Shown piece by piece: positions 9,544 to 19,363 of a stretch of DNA of 24,632 nucleotides. Where the stretch lies: positions 472,614-497,245 of the forward strand of contig JBNGIO010006356.1 of the NCBI GenBank assembly GCA_049999805.1, given 5' to 3'. Source of the stretch: Folioceros fuciformis (lineage: Eukaryota; Anthocerotophyta; Anthocerotopsida; Anthocerotales). Positions within the stretch are counted from its first letter, which is position 1, and each line of letters opens with the position of its first letter. Made by a program: the position numbers and the translations under genes. Under the pieces are notes generated by a model. It was not told the DNA's origin and ran no database searches. It saw only the letters and a list, made by a program, of their open reading frames with translations.

Positions 9544-9670
9544 TGTGGCCAAAGCAGGGAAGGCGCTGAACAAAGTCGTTCTAAACGCCAGTGGCCTCTA
9601 AACTCCAGTGGCCAAAGCAAGGAAGGCGACGCCAGTGGCCAAAGCAAGGAAGGCGCTGAACAAAGTCGTT
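9544..9670 (+). repeat. Three copies of a CCAGTGGCCAAAGCAAGGAAGGCG-type repeat
   Basis: The core GTGGCCAAAGCARGGAAGGCG begins near 9545, 9607 and 9634. The first and third copies extend identically into CTGAACAAAGTCGTT. In one frame the units read GQSKEGAEQSRS, giving a short peptide repeat. The array abuts the 38-bp minisatellite. Confidence 0.8.
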
Positions 9671-9690
9671 CAGCGCATGGCCCTGGAAAT

Positions 9691-9956
9691 CACCTCCCCG
9701 GAAGGAGAAAAGTTTAAGCCCTGGATATCACCTCCCCGGAAGGAAAAAAGTTTAAGCCCTGGATATCACCTCCCTGGAAGGAAAAAAGTTTAAGCCCTGG
9801 ATATCACCTCCCCTGAAGGAAAAAAGTTTAAGCCCTGGATATCACCTCCCCGGAAGGGAAAAAGTTTAAGCCCTGGATATCACCTCCCCGGAAGGAAAAA
9901 AGTTTAAGCCCTGGATATCACCTCCCCGGAAGGGAAAACGTTTAAGGTGCTGGATG
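9691..9956 (+). repeat. 38-bp minisatellite, seven units
   Basis: Units start at 9691, 9729, 9767, 9805, 9843, 9881 and 9919 with an exact 38-base period. Each unit begins CACCTCCCCGGAAGG and, in the first six, ends TTTAAGCCCTGGATAT. The first six differ at only a few positions; the seventh diverges at its end (GTTTAAGGTGCTGGATG). The period is not a multiple of three, so the array cannot keep one reading frame periodic within a single unit, and three units are needed to return to the same phase. Confidence 0.97.
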
Positions 9957-11018
9957 TGCAAAAGGATGGCAATAGGTTTCATGGGAAGATCACCGCTGGC
10001 ATGGGGAACCACCCTGTGGCAATGCACAGTCAACACAGATTTGGAGCAGAACTGGAGTCTGGAAGGGAGGGAACTAGAGTCTGGAAGGGAGGAGACTGGA
10101 GTCTGGAAGGGAGGGAACTGGAGTCTGGAAGGGAGGGAACCGGTTCTACGTGTCTCGAACAAAAACTGGTGGATTGTGCCAGCCCTGTAAAATGGGGTAG
10201 CCTCACCATGAGAGATAACACAGTGTACGCATCCGAGGGGGACTTGTTCTCCTCTCCTTGTGTTGAGGACGATGAGGATTCTGCGACTGTCTGGAATGAA
10301 GTACAAGCCGTTTTCTTTGGGGACGAAGGTAACACCTCCCCGTTAAATTCCTTGGAAAAGGACCCGATGCGGGTTAAGGAGGCGCAAGATGAGTATCCTC
10401 CTCCACGGCAGGAGGTTTCTTGCTTGCTAAGTGGCCAGGAGTTTAGGAAGGCAGAAGGTACAACAAGGAGGAAAGACAGACAGTTGGTGATCAAACTGAT
10501 GGTTATGAGAAAGGTGCAAGATTTTTATTCTTTTCTAGTTATGATAGGTGGCGGGGGGGGAGCAGCTGCCCCTTATCATTATAGTGCACAAGTTGCATGC
10601 TGGGCAGGAAAGGATATTTGAATACTTGGCCGCCGGAGGGGTTCCTGTCGGAAAGGATGGAAAGGAGGTGGAATTCTTTAGTGGTCTTTACCAGAAGGAT
10701 GGTCAATTTTTTGCCAGCATCTGGCTAAAACAAGTTTATGGACCCAGTATGCCACTTATCCCAGAGTGGAGGTGGTCCTTGGACGTGCCTTGGGCTAAAG
10801 ACAGGATATGGAATTCAGATATGGCTGTAGGGGATGCTGAGGGGCTTTTAGATGGTTGGGACAAGAGGAATGCTCCTACTGTTCGCAAATCTGAAAGGCT
10901 GCAAAGATTGTCCCTTCAGCTCAAAACAAAGGATCGTCTGGCGCGGCCCAAATCAGTGTCGGGGGCTAGGTTGCCCAAGCCCTCTGCTGTCCACAATCTC
11001 TCAAGCAAGTCCTACTAA
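9947..11018 (+). pseudogene. Presumed LINE ORF1, C-terminal part, frameshifted
   Basis: Two overlapping frames make up this piece. The first runs to 10621 and contains an acidic segment (SPCVEDDEDSATVWNEVQ) and a Lys/Arg-rich one. The second, open from 10548, begins at the G-run and continues with EFFSGLYQKDGQFFASIWL and a basic tail. The switch falls at a run of eight G (10553-10560), so a slippage indel probably joined them originally. The second frame ends in TAA that overlaps the ORF2 ATG. Position directly before ORF2 on the same strand is the main reason for calling it ORF1. I do not see a diagnostic domain, and no zinc knuckle. Confidence 0.45.
10054..10141 (+). repeat. 22-bp minisatellite, four units
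   Basis: Four units of GGAGTCTGGAAGGGAGGGAA plus CT start at 10054, 10076, 10098 and 10120, with few substitutions. The strand is purine-rich with GGG/GGGA runs. In the frame used here it encodes alternating ELESGREGT and SLEGRE-like peptides. Confidence 0.95.
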
Positions 11019-13610
11019 TGGGTATTGACACTTTGAGGAGCTATGAAAGGGGGTCTCACCTGCGGATCATTTCCTGGAATGTTAGGGGTTTGGGGGGATG
11101 GTCGAAGACAGCATCAAAGTGTAGACAACTAAAGAATCTACTAGAAGAGGAGGTCACTTGGGATTTTGTGTGCCTCCAAGAACATAAACTGTCTCCGGAG
11201 CAAATCCAGCGAGTGAAGAAGATCTTTCTTCCTGGTCGAACAAAATGGGCAGCAGCTAGAGCAGAGGATACAAGAGATGGAGAAAGGTCTTCTCAACGAG
11301 TTTTGGTGATCCGCGGAGGTGTGTCCATTACAGTGCACCCAGAGCAAACCCACAACATCCTGGAATCGGGGCAAGATGAGGAAGGGAGGTTTGTGTGGGT
11401 GGCGCTGCAAACTCCTTAAGGCCCAGTTGAAATCTACAATATTTATGCGCCTAATGCTGCCATGGACAGGAGTATCCTTTGGTGTAGGCTGGGGGATCAA
11501 CTTGATGAGCAGATCCCGTGGATGCTGGTTGGTGACTTCAATTTTGTTGAACGTTGTGAGGACATTCGAGGGGATAGCCCAGGAGATATTCGGGCGGTGC
11601 CTATGTCTTGGCAGGAGCTGAGAGACACGGTCTTGGCTGTGCAGGATCCTTGGGTAGCCCTCCTGGCTCATCACCAACCACAATCCTTGATGTTCAGCTA
11701 GTCCAATCAACAACAATAGAATTTGGGAGAGCGCAGGTTGGACAGGTTTTATTTACCCTCCGGGTGGTTGGCCTTTGTACAGTCATACAGTATTCTCGCT
11801 GGTACGATCCTTTCCAACCACCACCCTATTAGCTTGCACTTGGGGCTTGCTCCGGAGGTTGAGCGCCCAAGGAGGCATATGCAAAATTTTCAAATGAATA
11901 CATCCTTACTGAAGGAAAAAGGTGTCTTTGAAGATATAAAAAACATATGGCAGGGAGTTGAATAGGGGGAAGAAATGCGGCGGTCAAATTGATGTGTGCT
12001 AACAATGAGGCGACTAGGTATATGAGGAGACTAGGGGTTCAACGAGCACGAGAACAACGCCAGCAAGAACATTTTTTGAGGGAGGACCTATGCCGGTTAA
12101 AGAGGAGCTGCAAGGGCAGGGATCTCACAAATGCGGAAGAGGCCAGGAAAACGGAGGTGCAGTGCGCTTTGGCCAAGTTGGAAGAAGACAGGGCCAGTTG
12201 GTTTAAGCGTGCCAAAGTCAAGTGGGTGAGGGAGGGGGACGGCCTCTCTAAATTCTTCTTCGACAAGGTGGCCTCTAACCGACATAGAACGCAAATTCCT
12301 GCCCTTCCAGACGCGCGCGGAGTGGTACAAGAATCGCTTGAAGGCTTAAAAACTCTTATTACCCTCTTCTTTGTTGACATATTTTCCAGCGTTGGGAAGA
12401 TGGTAGGGTGGGAACGGCTTTGGTCTTCTTCTTATGGCACACTTACGGCTAAAGTGTCTGATGACTAGCGCATGGTTTTGGATAAGCCGATAACTGGTGA
12501 CAAGGTGTTCCAGGCCCTGAAGGGGATGCCGAGGGATAAATCCCCGGGTCATGATGGTATCCCTCCCAAGTTCCTGCTATGGGGGTCAGAATTTATGCAG
12601 CCATTATTTATGGAAGCGGTTAGTATGTTTTGGCAAGAAGGTAGCATGGGGAGTTGGTTCAACATAAGGGTTATCTCCCTACTCCCTAAGCAAGGTGCCA
12701 GCCTATAAACCTCCAATTGGCGCTCAATTACCTTGCTCACTACCACGTACGAGGTGATTGCTAAGGTATTGGCTAACCGAATTACACCCTTTCTTGATGA
12801 ATGGATTGAGAAAGAACAGCGAGGGTTTATTCAAAATATGTGCATCCTGGACAACCTACTACTCCTCAGGGAAGCAAAATTCTACACTCAAGTATAGAAG
12901 AAAGCCGTTGTTTTCATTTCCCTTGATTTTTACAAGGCTTATGATTCTGTTGAGTGGCATTTCCGATGGCGATGCCTGCGTAGCTTTGGTTTTGGGAATA
13001 ATTTCTGCATATGGATAGCCATTCTATGTGAAGACGCAGGAGCCAAGGTGGCTGTTAATGGGTCCTTTACATATCACTTTGGCATCTCTCGGTCGCTATG
13101 TTAGGGTTGCCCCCTTGCTCCGTTCTTATTTATCATCGTCACTAACTTCTTTCTTTGAGCAGTCAAGCAAGACCAGGCAGTGGTGGGAATTCGGAACCCA
13201 GATGGAATGTAGTTGAGGGTCTCTGCATTTGCAGATGATACTCTCCTCTTCTCTTCGGCTGAGGAGGCCTCATTGAAAGCGTTGCTCCAACAGGTCAAGG
13301 TCTTTGGCGAACTATCGGGCTGTAAGGTGAATTGGAGTAAGACACGCATGATGTGTCTTCACTTGGACGGGGAGACTCCTCAATGTATTAACCACATTAG
13401 GCGAGTGACTCAGAGTTCTACTCACAAGTATTTGGGGCTTCCGTTCCAAGAGGAGGATGAGAATGGGGAGATTGGGAAGTACGTCTACCTCAGGTTCATT
13501 TGCAAAGCGGCTAGTCTTTAGTTGCTGGAGCTCAATCTGGCAGGTAGGCTGGTGGTGATTAATCATATCCTTACTGCCTCTTTATGGTATTATCTGTTTT
13601 TATGGGCCCC
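11018..13610 (+). pseudogene. LINE ORF2, 5' part: endonuclease and reverse transcriptase, with many stops
   Basis: The ATG at 11018 overlaps the ORF1 stop. The endonuclease follows in one frame to about 11965, with ISWNVRGLG, CLQEHKL, EIYNIYAPN and WMLVGDFNF in family order. The expected SDHxPI motif reads SNHHPI (codon 11816-11818), losing a conserved Asp. A frameshift between 11965 and 11989 leads to the RT frame, with DKSPGHDGIP, FISLDFYKAYDSVEW, GCPLAPFLF and the catalytic FADD (about 13228-13239), which is intact. In-frame stops include 11417, 11699, 11717, 12466, 12706, 12895, 13102, 13156, 13210 and 13519. The protein would have nicked target DNA and reverse-transcribed LINE RNA; this copy cannot. 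The frame breaks at the copia insertion. Confidence 0.93.
13606..13610. repeat. Target site duplication GCCCC, left copy
   Basis: GCCCC directly precedes the 5' LTR and is repeated at 19917-19921 directly after the 3' LTR. Five bases is the usual copia integrase stagger. Joining the LINE at one copy restores its frame through LFLWAPSKLE. Confidence 0.93.
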
Positions 13611-13794
13611 TATTGAAATAACTTAGGATTATTTATATAACCACTCCTTAAGGTTAAATAGCTAGGGTTACCGAAAGGTCACTTAGAGAACAAGACATCT
13701 GTATATAAGATATTCTATTTGACCGCAATAATTATGATGTTTTATTTCCATGTTTTCTTAGTCTGCTGTCCCAGCGATTCTAAGCAAATTGACT
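13611..13794 (+). repeat. 5' LTR of the copia element (184 bp)
   Basis: It differs from the 3' LTR at six base positions and by a 6-bp indel (an extra GGGTTA-like block near 13664). Its first bases are TA instead of the expected TG, and its last base is T rather than A. A TATA-like TATATAA lies at 13702-13708, the likely promoter for the full-length RNA. Confidence 0.95.
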
Positions 13795-13806
13795 TGGTAT
13801 CAGAGC
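13795..13806 (+). other. Primer-binding site for initiator Met tRNA
   Basis: TGGTATCAGAGC begins immediately after the 5' LTR and matches the complement of the 3' end of plant initiator-Met tRNA, the standard primer of plant copia elements. This site would start minus-strand DNA synthesis. Confidence 0.95.
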
Positions 13807-14067
13807 ACCAGGCTTTGATATCTGATCCTAATCTAATCTGCTTTGTGTTTCAAAATCTGATGTGGTAGATGCATGTAGTGCAAGGGCTGATTGGGCACAA
13901 AACCCAATAACCATTTCCCATGGCCCCTGGTTCATGTGACCGACAGTCCTTCACCACCTACATGACCACATTAGCTGTAGATCACAAATAAAAAGCAAAC
14001 TGTAAGGAAAAGACTTCCGCTGCACCACTGCTGGGTAGCATGCAGAGAGGGCACACGGAATTACAAA

Positions 14068-14930
14068 ATGCCTCGCAGGAACAGGCAACCGGGAAGTAGG
14101 AGCTATAACAACTTTATCACAGAGAGGTTCATTAGAGAAAGGGATCGCCTCCAACGGCGTGGCCTGCTCTCCAGAAGTTCCTCTGTTGATCCAATTCCCC
14201 CACGCCTGCATCCAGACTCGCGCCAGCAAACGGCCAGAAATAGACCGGCCAGAGCCAAGCATACCCTACACCCAAATAGGCCACATTCCATCAGGCCTGG
14301 TAACAACAATTGGAAGAAGGGCTGCACCCATCAAGTTCAGGAAGACGGTGATGCCCAGGCTGCCTCTCACTGTCATCTGCTGAGCGTGATTCCGCTTGTA
14401 ACCCCACCAATCGATCACCAAGACCTGCAGGCTATGCTATTCCGTCACACTACCAAAAATCAGACTTTGCAAGCACAAATCCTTCTAGACATCCAAGAAA
14501 TCAAGGCACAGATCAATACCCTAGCAGTACACCTGAAGGGCACTCTTGTTTTTTGAAGAAGAATCTCCGAAGGACGGCTATCGCAGCATCATTTTCTGAT
14601 GTTGGGACGCGATTTCACCATCCCCCAGCTCAACGCACCTGCGCGCAGCAAGAGGGAGATGTGAAGGGTCGCATTCACTATAACGAAGCGGCACAAGAAT
14701 TTGGAAGACGCTTACCTGGCACAAGGATTGCAGACTCGCACCTTTGCAGGCGCCTCTTCAGATTTGCGCTCCTTCCCGTGAGAAGATGTAACCTTTCCGC
14801 AGGGATACAAGACTCTTGAGAAAACCAACAGTCTTACCTTTCTACGCTACCAATCTGAGCATCCACCATGGCCGGAAACCCAGATACCACCCTGGGACTT
14901 GGGCAGGCAACCACTGGCGCTTTGCTAGGT
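14068..14930 (+). pseudogene. Possible extra leader ORF of the copia element, upstream of gag
   Basis: The leader between primer site and gag is about 1.06 kb, long for a copia element. A frame from ATG 14068 runs 162 codons to TGA 14554-14556. The same frame then stays protein-like to about 14930, broken only by TGA at 14662 and 14779. The last two could be CGA-to-TGA changes; the first follows a T-run. The N-terminus is strongly basic (PRRNRQPGSRS), then comes a Pro/His/Arg-rich part, then a stretch with coiled-coil character (QAQILLDIQEIKAQINTL). The frame overlaps the gag start by about 60 bases in a different phase. I recognise no family. It could be an additional coding gene of this lineage, captured host sequence, or a chance open stretch. 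Confidence 0.4.
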
Positions 14931-15950
14931 GCCACTGGTGCGAGCGCTTCTGCGCCATCTTCTTCAAGTGGCTCTGCGCCAACAGCCATCGCTCCAATTG
15001 CCCCTCCACCATCTGAGACATCCGGGCCATCATCAGCATCGACCACACAAGCTGTTACATCTACACATGCCACAAACATAGAGCCATATACCTTCACCGC
15101 ATCTGCGCAAGGAACTGGAACTGTGCCATCATACCTTCCTGCCACATCAGGAGCAGGCTTTTACAACCCATTGCCGAGCTTTGGAGTTGGCTTCGGGAAT
15201 CCTCTGCCTATACTAGGAGCAGGACCCGCGAATCCACTGCCAAGGGGAGGAGCTGGCTACGTGAATCCCTTCTCTGCATTCGGCACAGGACTTTATGGAC
15301 AAGCCCAGCCTCCTGTGCCCGCTGCAACTGCAGGCCCTCAGCAACCCTTGCCTCCACTTCTTGGAGCAGGATACGGTACTCCATACCCTCCAACCTATCA
15401 GCCTTCTTATACTGTGGAGTTCAAAGAACGTGACAGGTTCAACGGGAACAAGTACCCCGTGTGGAGCGTCCGCATGCAGGTAGCCCTTGATGCCAAACAC
15501 TTATGGAGCGTCGTGAGCGGCCAGTTTCAACAACCTGCCATCACTGCTCCTCAAGTGGACAAGGATAGGTGGGATAATGCTAACAATGTGGCACGAGCTT
15601 TGATCATCAGTGGCCTTGATGAGGTCCTTGTACCAGATGTTGCCTTCCTCTCTAAAGCTGAAGACATCTGGAACCAACTTTCACAAACCTACGATGTCAA
15701 AAACATTCTAACACTTGTAGCTGTTAGGGGCGAGTTGTTTACCCTTCGTATGAAAGACAGTGAGAAAGTTGCTGTCTTCATAGCCAAGTTTAGACATCTG
15801 CGTTCCCAACTTGCCTCTCTAGGTTCTCCCATGACAGAACTAGATGCAGTAGCTCACCTTTTGACTAGCCTGCCTCCAAGCTACCAGCCTTTCGTTTCCA
15901 GTTATGGAGCATCATTACATGATGCAGGAAAAGCTGCAGCTACAGGATAG
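14868..15950 (+). pseudogene. gag: copia gag, main part (360 codons to first stop)
   Basis: Gag forms the virus-like particle shell. ATG 14868 opens a Ser/Thr/Pro/Ala-rich N-terminus. Residues about 93-170 then repeat a GxGxxNPLP-type motif four to five times. The conserved gag region follows from about residue 185, with FKERDRFNGNKYPVWSVRMQ, then LWSVVSG, IWNQLSQTYDVKN and LTSLPPSYQPF, the usual copia (UBN2-type) order. TAG at 15948-15950 and a second TAG at 15957-15959 interrupt the frame. Beyond them the same frame continues (SFTDVVRALFQEEQ) to the zinc knuckle, so the protein was originally a single Gag-Pol frame. The start choice rests on this being the only ATG before the conserved region that gives an open frame. 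Confidence 0.93.
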
Positions 15951-17277
15951 CCAGTCTAGATTAGCTTCACTGATGTAGTAAGAGCTTTATTCCAAGAGGA
16001 ACAGTCACACAGCAGTTCATATTTCAACCATGGGCGCAATAAAACGGATAAAGTTCTGTTTACCTCTAAACCCCGATTTCCCAACAAGAATAGGAATACA
16101 TGTGCTGCTGGCCCCTCCAAGGACACGAAACCAGGACAGACCAAAAGAGTTGGCTCTTGTAACTGGTGCGGCTCCCCCGGCCACTGGGAGATGGAATGTC
16201 GTAAAAAGAAATCTGGAGAGCCTAAGAAGGCCGAGAAGGCCCACAAAGGGGCTGAGGCACATACGGTCTCCAAGGACAAACTTCCATCAGGCAAGCAGCC
16301 AATTGTGATGGTGACAACCTGTCTCTCAACATCCTCCAAGCATGATGCTTGGTACCTGGATTCGGGAGCAACAACTCATATCTGCCACAACAGGAGTTTG
16401 CTCAGTAACTTTGTTCCCATGCATACATCTGAGAAGAAGGAGTTGCCTTTTCCCTCTACCCTTGCATTCAGGACATCCAACGTCTTGGACCTCGTCCACA
16501 TCGACATCTCAGGGAAGATACACATACCCTCACTTGGTGGTTCTCTCTATTATTTGACCATCACCGATGACTACAGCCGCTACTCTTGGACTTATCCGAT
16601 GAAGAGGAAATCTGATACATTCCAGTTTTTCAAAGAATGGTTAGTCATGGCGCAACGACAGATAGGTTGCTACCTTCGCTGCCTCAGATCCGACAATGCA
16701 GAACGGAGTTGCCGAGCGCCAAAATCAGACCCTGCTCAGCATGACAAGGAGCATGTTAGCTTGGTTTGGCCTTAGCAAAGCCTATTGGGCAGAGGCTGTT
16801 GTTTGTGCAACCTACATCCTTAATAGGCTTCTCACCAAATCAGTTCCGGGACGCACACCTTATGAGGTCATCTGGAAGCGGAAACCTAGCTTGTTACATT
16901 TCAGGGTGTTTGGTTCCCCTGCATATGCCTTTATCCATGCAGAGCAATGTAGGAAGCTTGATGACAGAGCTCGACCTCTCATATTTGTTGGCTATGGTGA
17001 AGAGACTAAGGCTTATAAACTCTATGATCCACCAACCAAATCCTTGATATTTGCCCGAAGTGTGACTTTCAAGGAATTACTCCACCCTGCCCCCCGGACA
17101 GATGCTGTGGATGCTGAGTTTATGAGCTCCTCGTCCCCTTCCCAAGAGATCACAGACTTTGATGAATCTCTTTCTGAGTACCCACATGATGCTGCTTACG
17201 AAGCGCCTTCTGCTCTCCCTGTTTGGCCCCATCCAGCAGCCGGCAGTTCAGGGGGAGGAATTAACCTAGCATCTTAG
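15951..17277 (+). pseudogene. pol: copia zinc knuckle, protease and integrase, internally deleted
   Basis: In the gag frame, CNWCGSPGHWEMEC (16158-16199) is a CX2CX4HX4C knuckle that binds element RNA. The protease follows with WYLDSGATTHI; the catalytic DSG is at 16359-16367. After about 25 residues the text jumps to LDLVHIDISG (first integrase Asp near 16503), so the protease C-terminal part and the integrase HHCC zinc finger are missing. RSDNA (second Asp, 16692) runs into QNGVAERQN (Glu, 16714) in a different frame. The normal spacing of about 35 residues between this Asp and Glu is lost. The C-terminal integrase part continues (LSKAYWAEAV, KLYDPPTKS) to TAG 17275. Neither protease processing nor DNA joining is likely from this copy. 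Confidence 0.92.
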
Positions 17278-18709
17278 TTTCACCACACAGCTCAGCAGCC
17301 ACAGTCGTATCAACCATCTCCACAACAGTTCCAACCTCAGCAGTCACAGCAGCCCACGCTAGTGCCCCCTGCACAGCAATCACAGCCTGTGCCACTTATG
17401 CCTCTACCTGCTACACTGCCTGCTATTCCACACGATGATGACTCTGAAGCACATGCTGCTAACGCTGATGCAGCGAATCCTGCGGATATAGATTCAGGGT
17501 CAAAACCTGATGACACTGCCGACACAGGAGCAGCTGATCATGCTGAAGTGGACACTTCTTACCAAGATCAGGAAGAGACACCTGGCCCTGTTGAGGATGT
17601 GACCCCGTCACTGAACCTGTTGTTGCAAAAAGAAGATACCCTACTAGATCACATCCTACTCGTGATCAATGGCACGCGAAACCTTATCAGCCAGAAGATT
17701 TCAAGCTTCCTCGGTCAGCCAGGCTGTGTGAAGCCTTCTCCACCAGTACAGCTCACCCTGCTAAACCCCGTACTTATAAGGAAGCAATATCTGGACATGA
17801 CAAGGATCACTGGATCCCATCCATTCAGGACGAGTATGATTCACTCATGAAGAACGAGACCTGGGAGTTATGTCCTTTACCTGCTGGACGGAAGACAGTG
17901 AGTTGCAAATGGGTGTTTAAGCACAAGCTCAACGCCCAAGGTGAAATTGCCAGATATAAAAGTCGCCTTGTAGCCTGAGGATTTTCTCAAGTAGCTGGGT
18001 CGATTTCAACGAAACCTTTAGTCCTGTAGTAAAGACCAAATCTATTAGGATGATGCTCGCTCTAGTAGCTGCCAAGGACTGGGATCTTGAGCAAATGGAT
18101 GTCTCAACAGCGTTTCTATATGGAGACCTTGAGGAGGACATTTACATGGACCAACCTGAGGGTTTCGTCAACCCTGAGCACCTCGACTGGGTTTGCAAGC
18201 TGAAGAAGACTCTGTATGGCTTAAAGCAAAGCGCACGAGAATGGTACAAGTGCATGGACAAGTACCTGAAATCCATATGCTTCATTCAGAACCCTACTGA
18301 TGCCAATGTGTACACATATACTGATGGAGAACACATGGTGATATTAGCACTCTATGTTAATGATGCGATCCTCGCGTCAAATAGTAGGAAGCTGTTGGAT
18401 TGGGTTAAAGGCATGCTTCACAAGCAATATGATATGAAAGATATCGGAGCTCTTACCTTTGTGCTTGGTGTCCAGCTTATTCGTGATAGACCTAACAAGA
18501 CCCTGATCCTTCATCAAACAAAGTATATCAATGAAACACTTCGCCGTTTCAATCTGCAAGATGCAAAGCCCGTTAGTACACCTGGCAGTGTTGGTGTCAA
18601 ACTCAGCTCTCTTCAGTGTCCTCAGGATGATACTGATCGAGAGGAAATGAGTGTGATTCCTTACCGACATGCAGTTGGATGTCTTAACTACAGCAGTTGC
18701 TGGACATGA
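17278..18709 (+). pseudogene. pol: copia linker and reverse transcriptase, frameshifted, YVND active site
   Basis: The linker is Gln/Pro- and Asp/Ala-rich to about 17600. A one-base loss near 17604 moves coding to the next frame, which carries EDFKLPRSARLCE, TYKEA, CKWVFKHKL and RYKSRLVA. TGA at 17976-17978 stands where RT normally has Lys or Arg before GFSQ. A further one-base loss near 18000 shifts into the frame of FNETFSPVVK, MDVSTAFLYG, LYGLKQSAREWY and ALYVNDAIL. The last is the catalytic YVDD motif with the first Asp changed to Asn (codon AAT, 18359-18361), which should abolish polymerase activity. A stop (TGA 18707-18709) lies where an Arg before PDI is usual. RT would have copied element RNA into DNA inside the particle. 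Confidence 0.93.
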
Positions 18710-19363
18710 CCAGATATCCAGCATTCTGTCAGCGCAGTATCTCAGTATTTGGAAAACCCTGGCCAGGATCATTGGACTGCTGTTAAGCGAATCCTGCGCT
18801 ATCTTAAAGGCACCTCCACACTTGGGCTATGCTTTAGAGGAACGGATGATGGGATCAGAATGGTAGGTTATGCAGATGTTGACTGGGCAACCGATCCAGA
18901 CCAGCGCAAGAGCATCTCTGCCTACTGCTTCACTCTTTCTGGAGCTGCAGTGAATTGGAGTTCTAAGAAACAGGTCTCAGTCGCACTCTCATCTATAGAA
19001 GCTGAGTATAAGGCTTTGACTGATTCTGCTAAGGAGGTAGAATGGGAGCGGACCTTCCTAGCCGATTTGCATTTCAAGCAGCTGGATCCAACCACCATAT
19101 TTTGTGATAATATGTCGACCATAGCACTAGTAGGGAATCCACGCTTCCACGCTCGCACAAAACACATAGAGATTCATCATCACTTTGTTAGGCACTCTGT
19201 TGAACGCAAAATCGTCTCAATAGAACATATCTCTACAGAGCTTAATCCCGCAGACCTTCTCACTAAGAGTCTTTCTACTCTTAAGCACAACTTTCATACA
19301 GAAGCCCTTGGCTTAGTAGCTTACAATTCCTACCTTCAGAATGCACCTCCTGAAGACGGCTAG
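18710..19363 (+). pseudogene. pol: copia RT C-terminus and RNase H
   Basis: This continues the RT frame past the TGA: PDIQHSVSAVSQYL and RILRYLKGTSTLGLCF end the RT region. RNase H follows with its four acidic motifs in order, GYADVDWA (Asp), SSIEAEYKAL (Glu), FCDNMST (Asp) and NPADLLTK (Asp). This stretch is open to its natural stop at 19361-19363 and looks the least damaged part of pol. The enzyme would remove RNA from RNA-DNA hybrids. From 19364 to the polypurine tract the sequence shows only short fortuitous ORFs and is taken as 3' untranslated. Confidence 0.93.

Noticed and set aside
9691-9956. CRISPR-like array
   Set aside because: The 38-bp units are directly contiguous with no variable spacers, so it is an ordinary minisatellite.
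10054-10141. G-quadruplex-forming regulatory element
   Set aside because: G-runs are mostly two or three long and interrupted. There is no independent sign of regulation.
9866-10494. Minus-strand ORFs of 146 and 154 codons over the minisatellites
   Set aside because: They arise from repeat units with open antisense frames; the peptide is simply the repeated LPSRLQF/PPFQT text.
11141-11716. 191-codon minus-strand ORF
   Set aside because: It lies opposite the LINE endonuclease, whose conserved motifs establish the plus-strand coding sense.
14860-14930. Programmed frameshift from the leader ORF into gag
   Set aside because: The overlap has no evident slippery site with a following structure, and gag has its own ATG.
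15930-15960. Programmed stop suppression between gag and pol
   Set aside because: Two TAG codons nine bases apart in the same frame, plus further damage downstream, fit decay better than a readthrough signal.
15956-16339. 127-codon minus-strand ORF
   Set aside because: It is antisense to the copia zinc knuckle and protease region.
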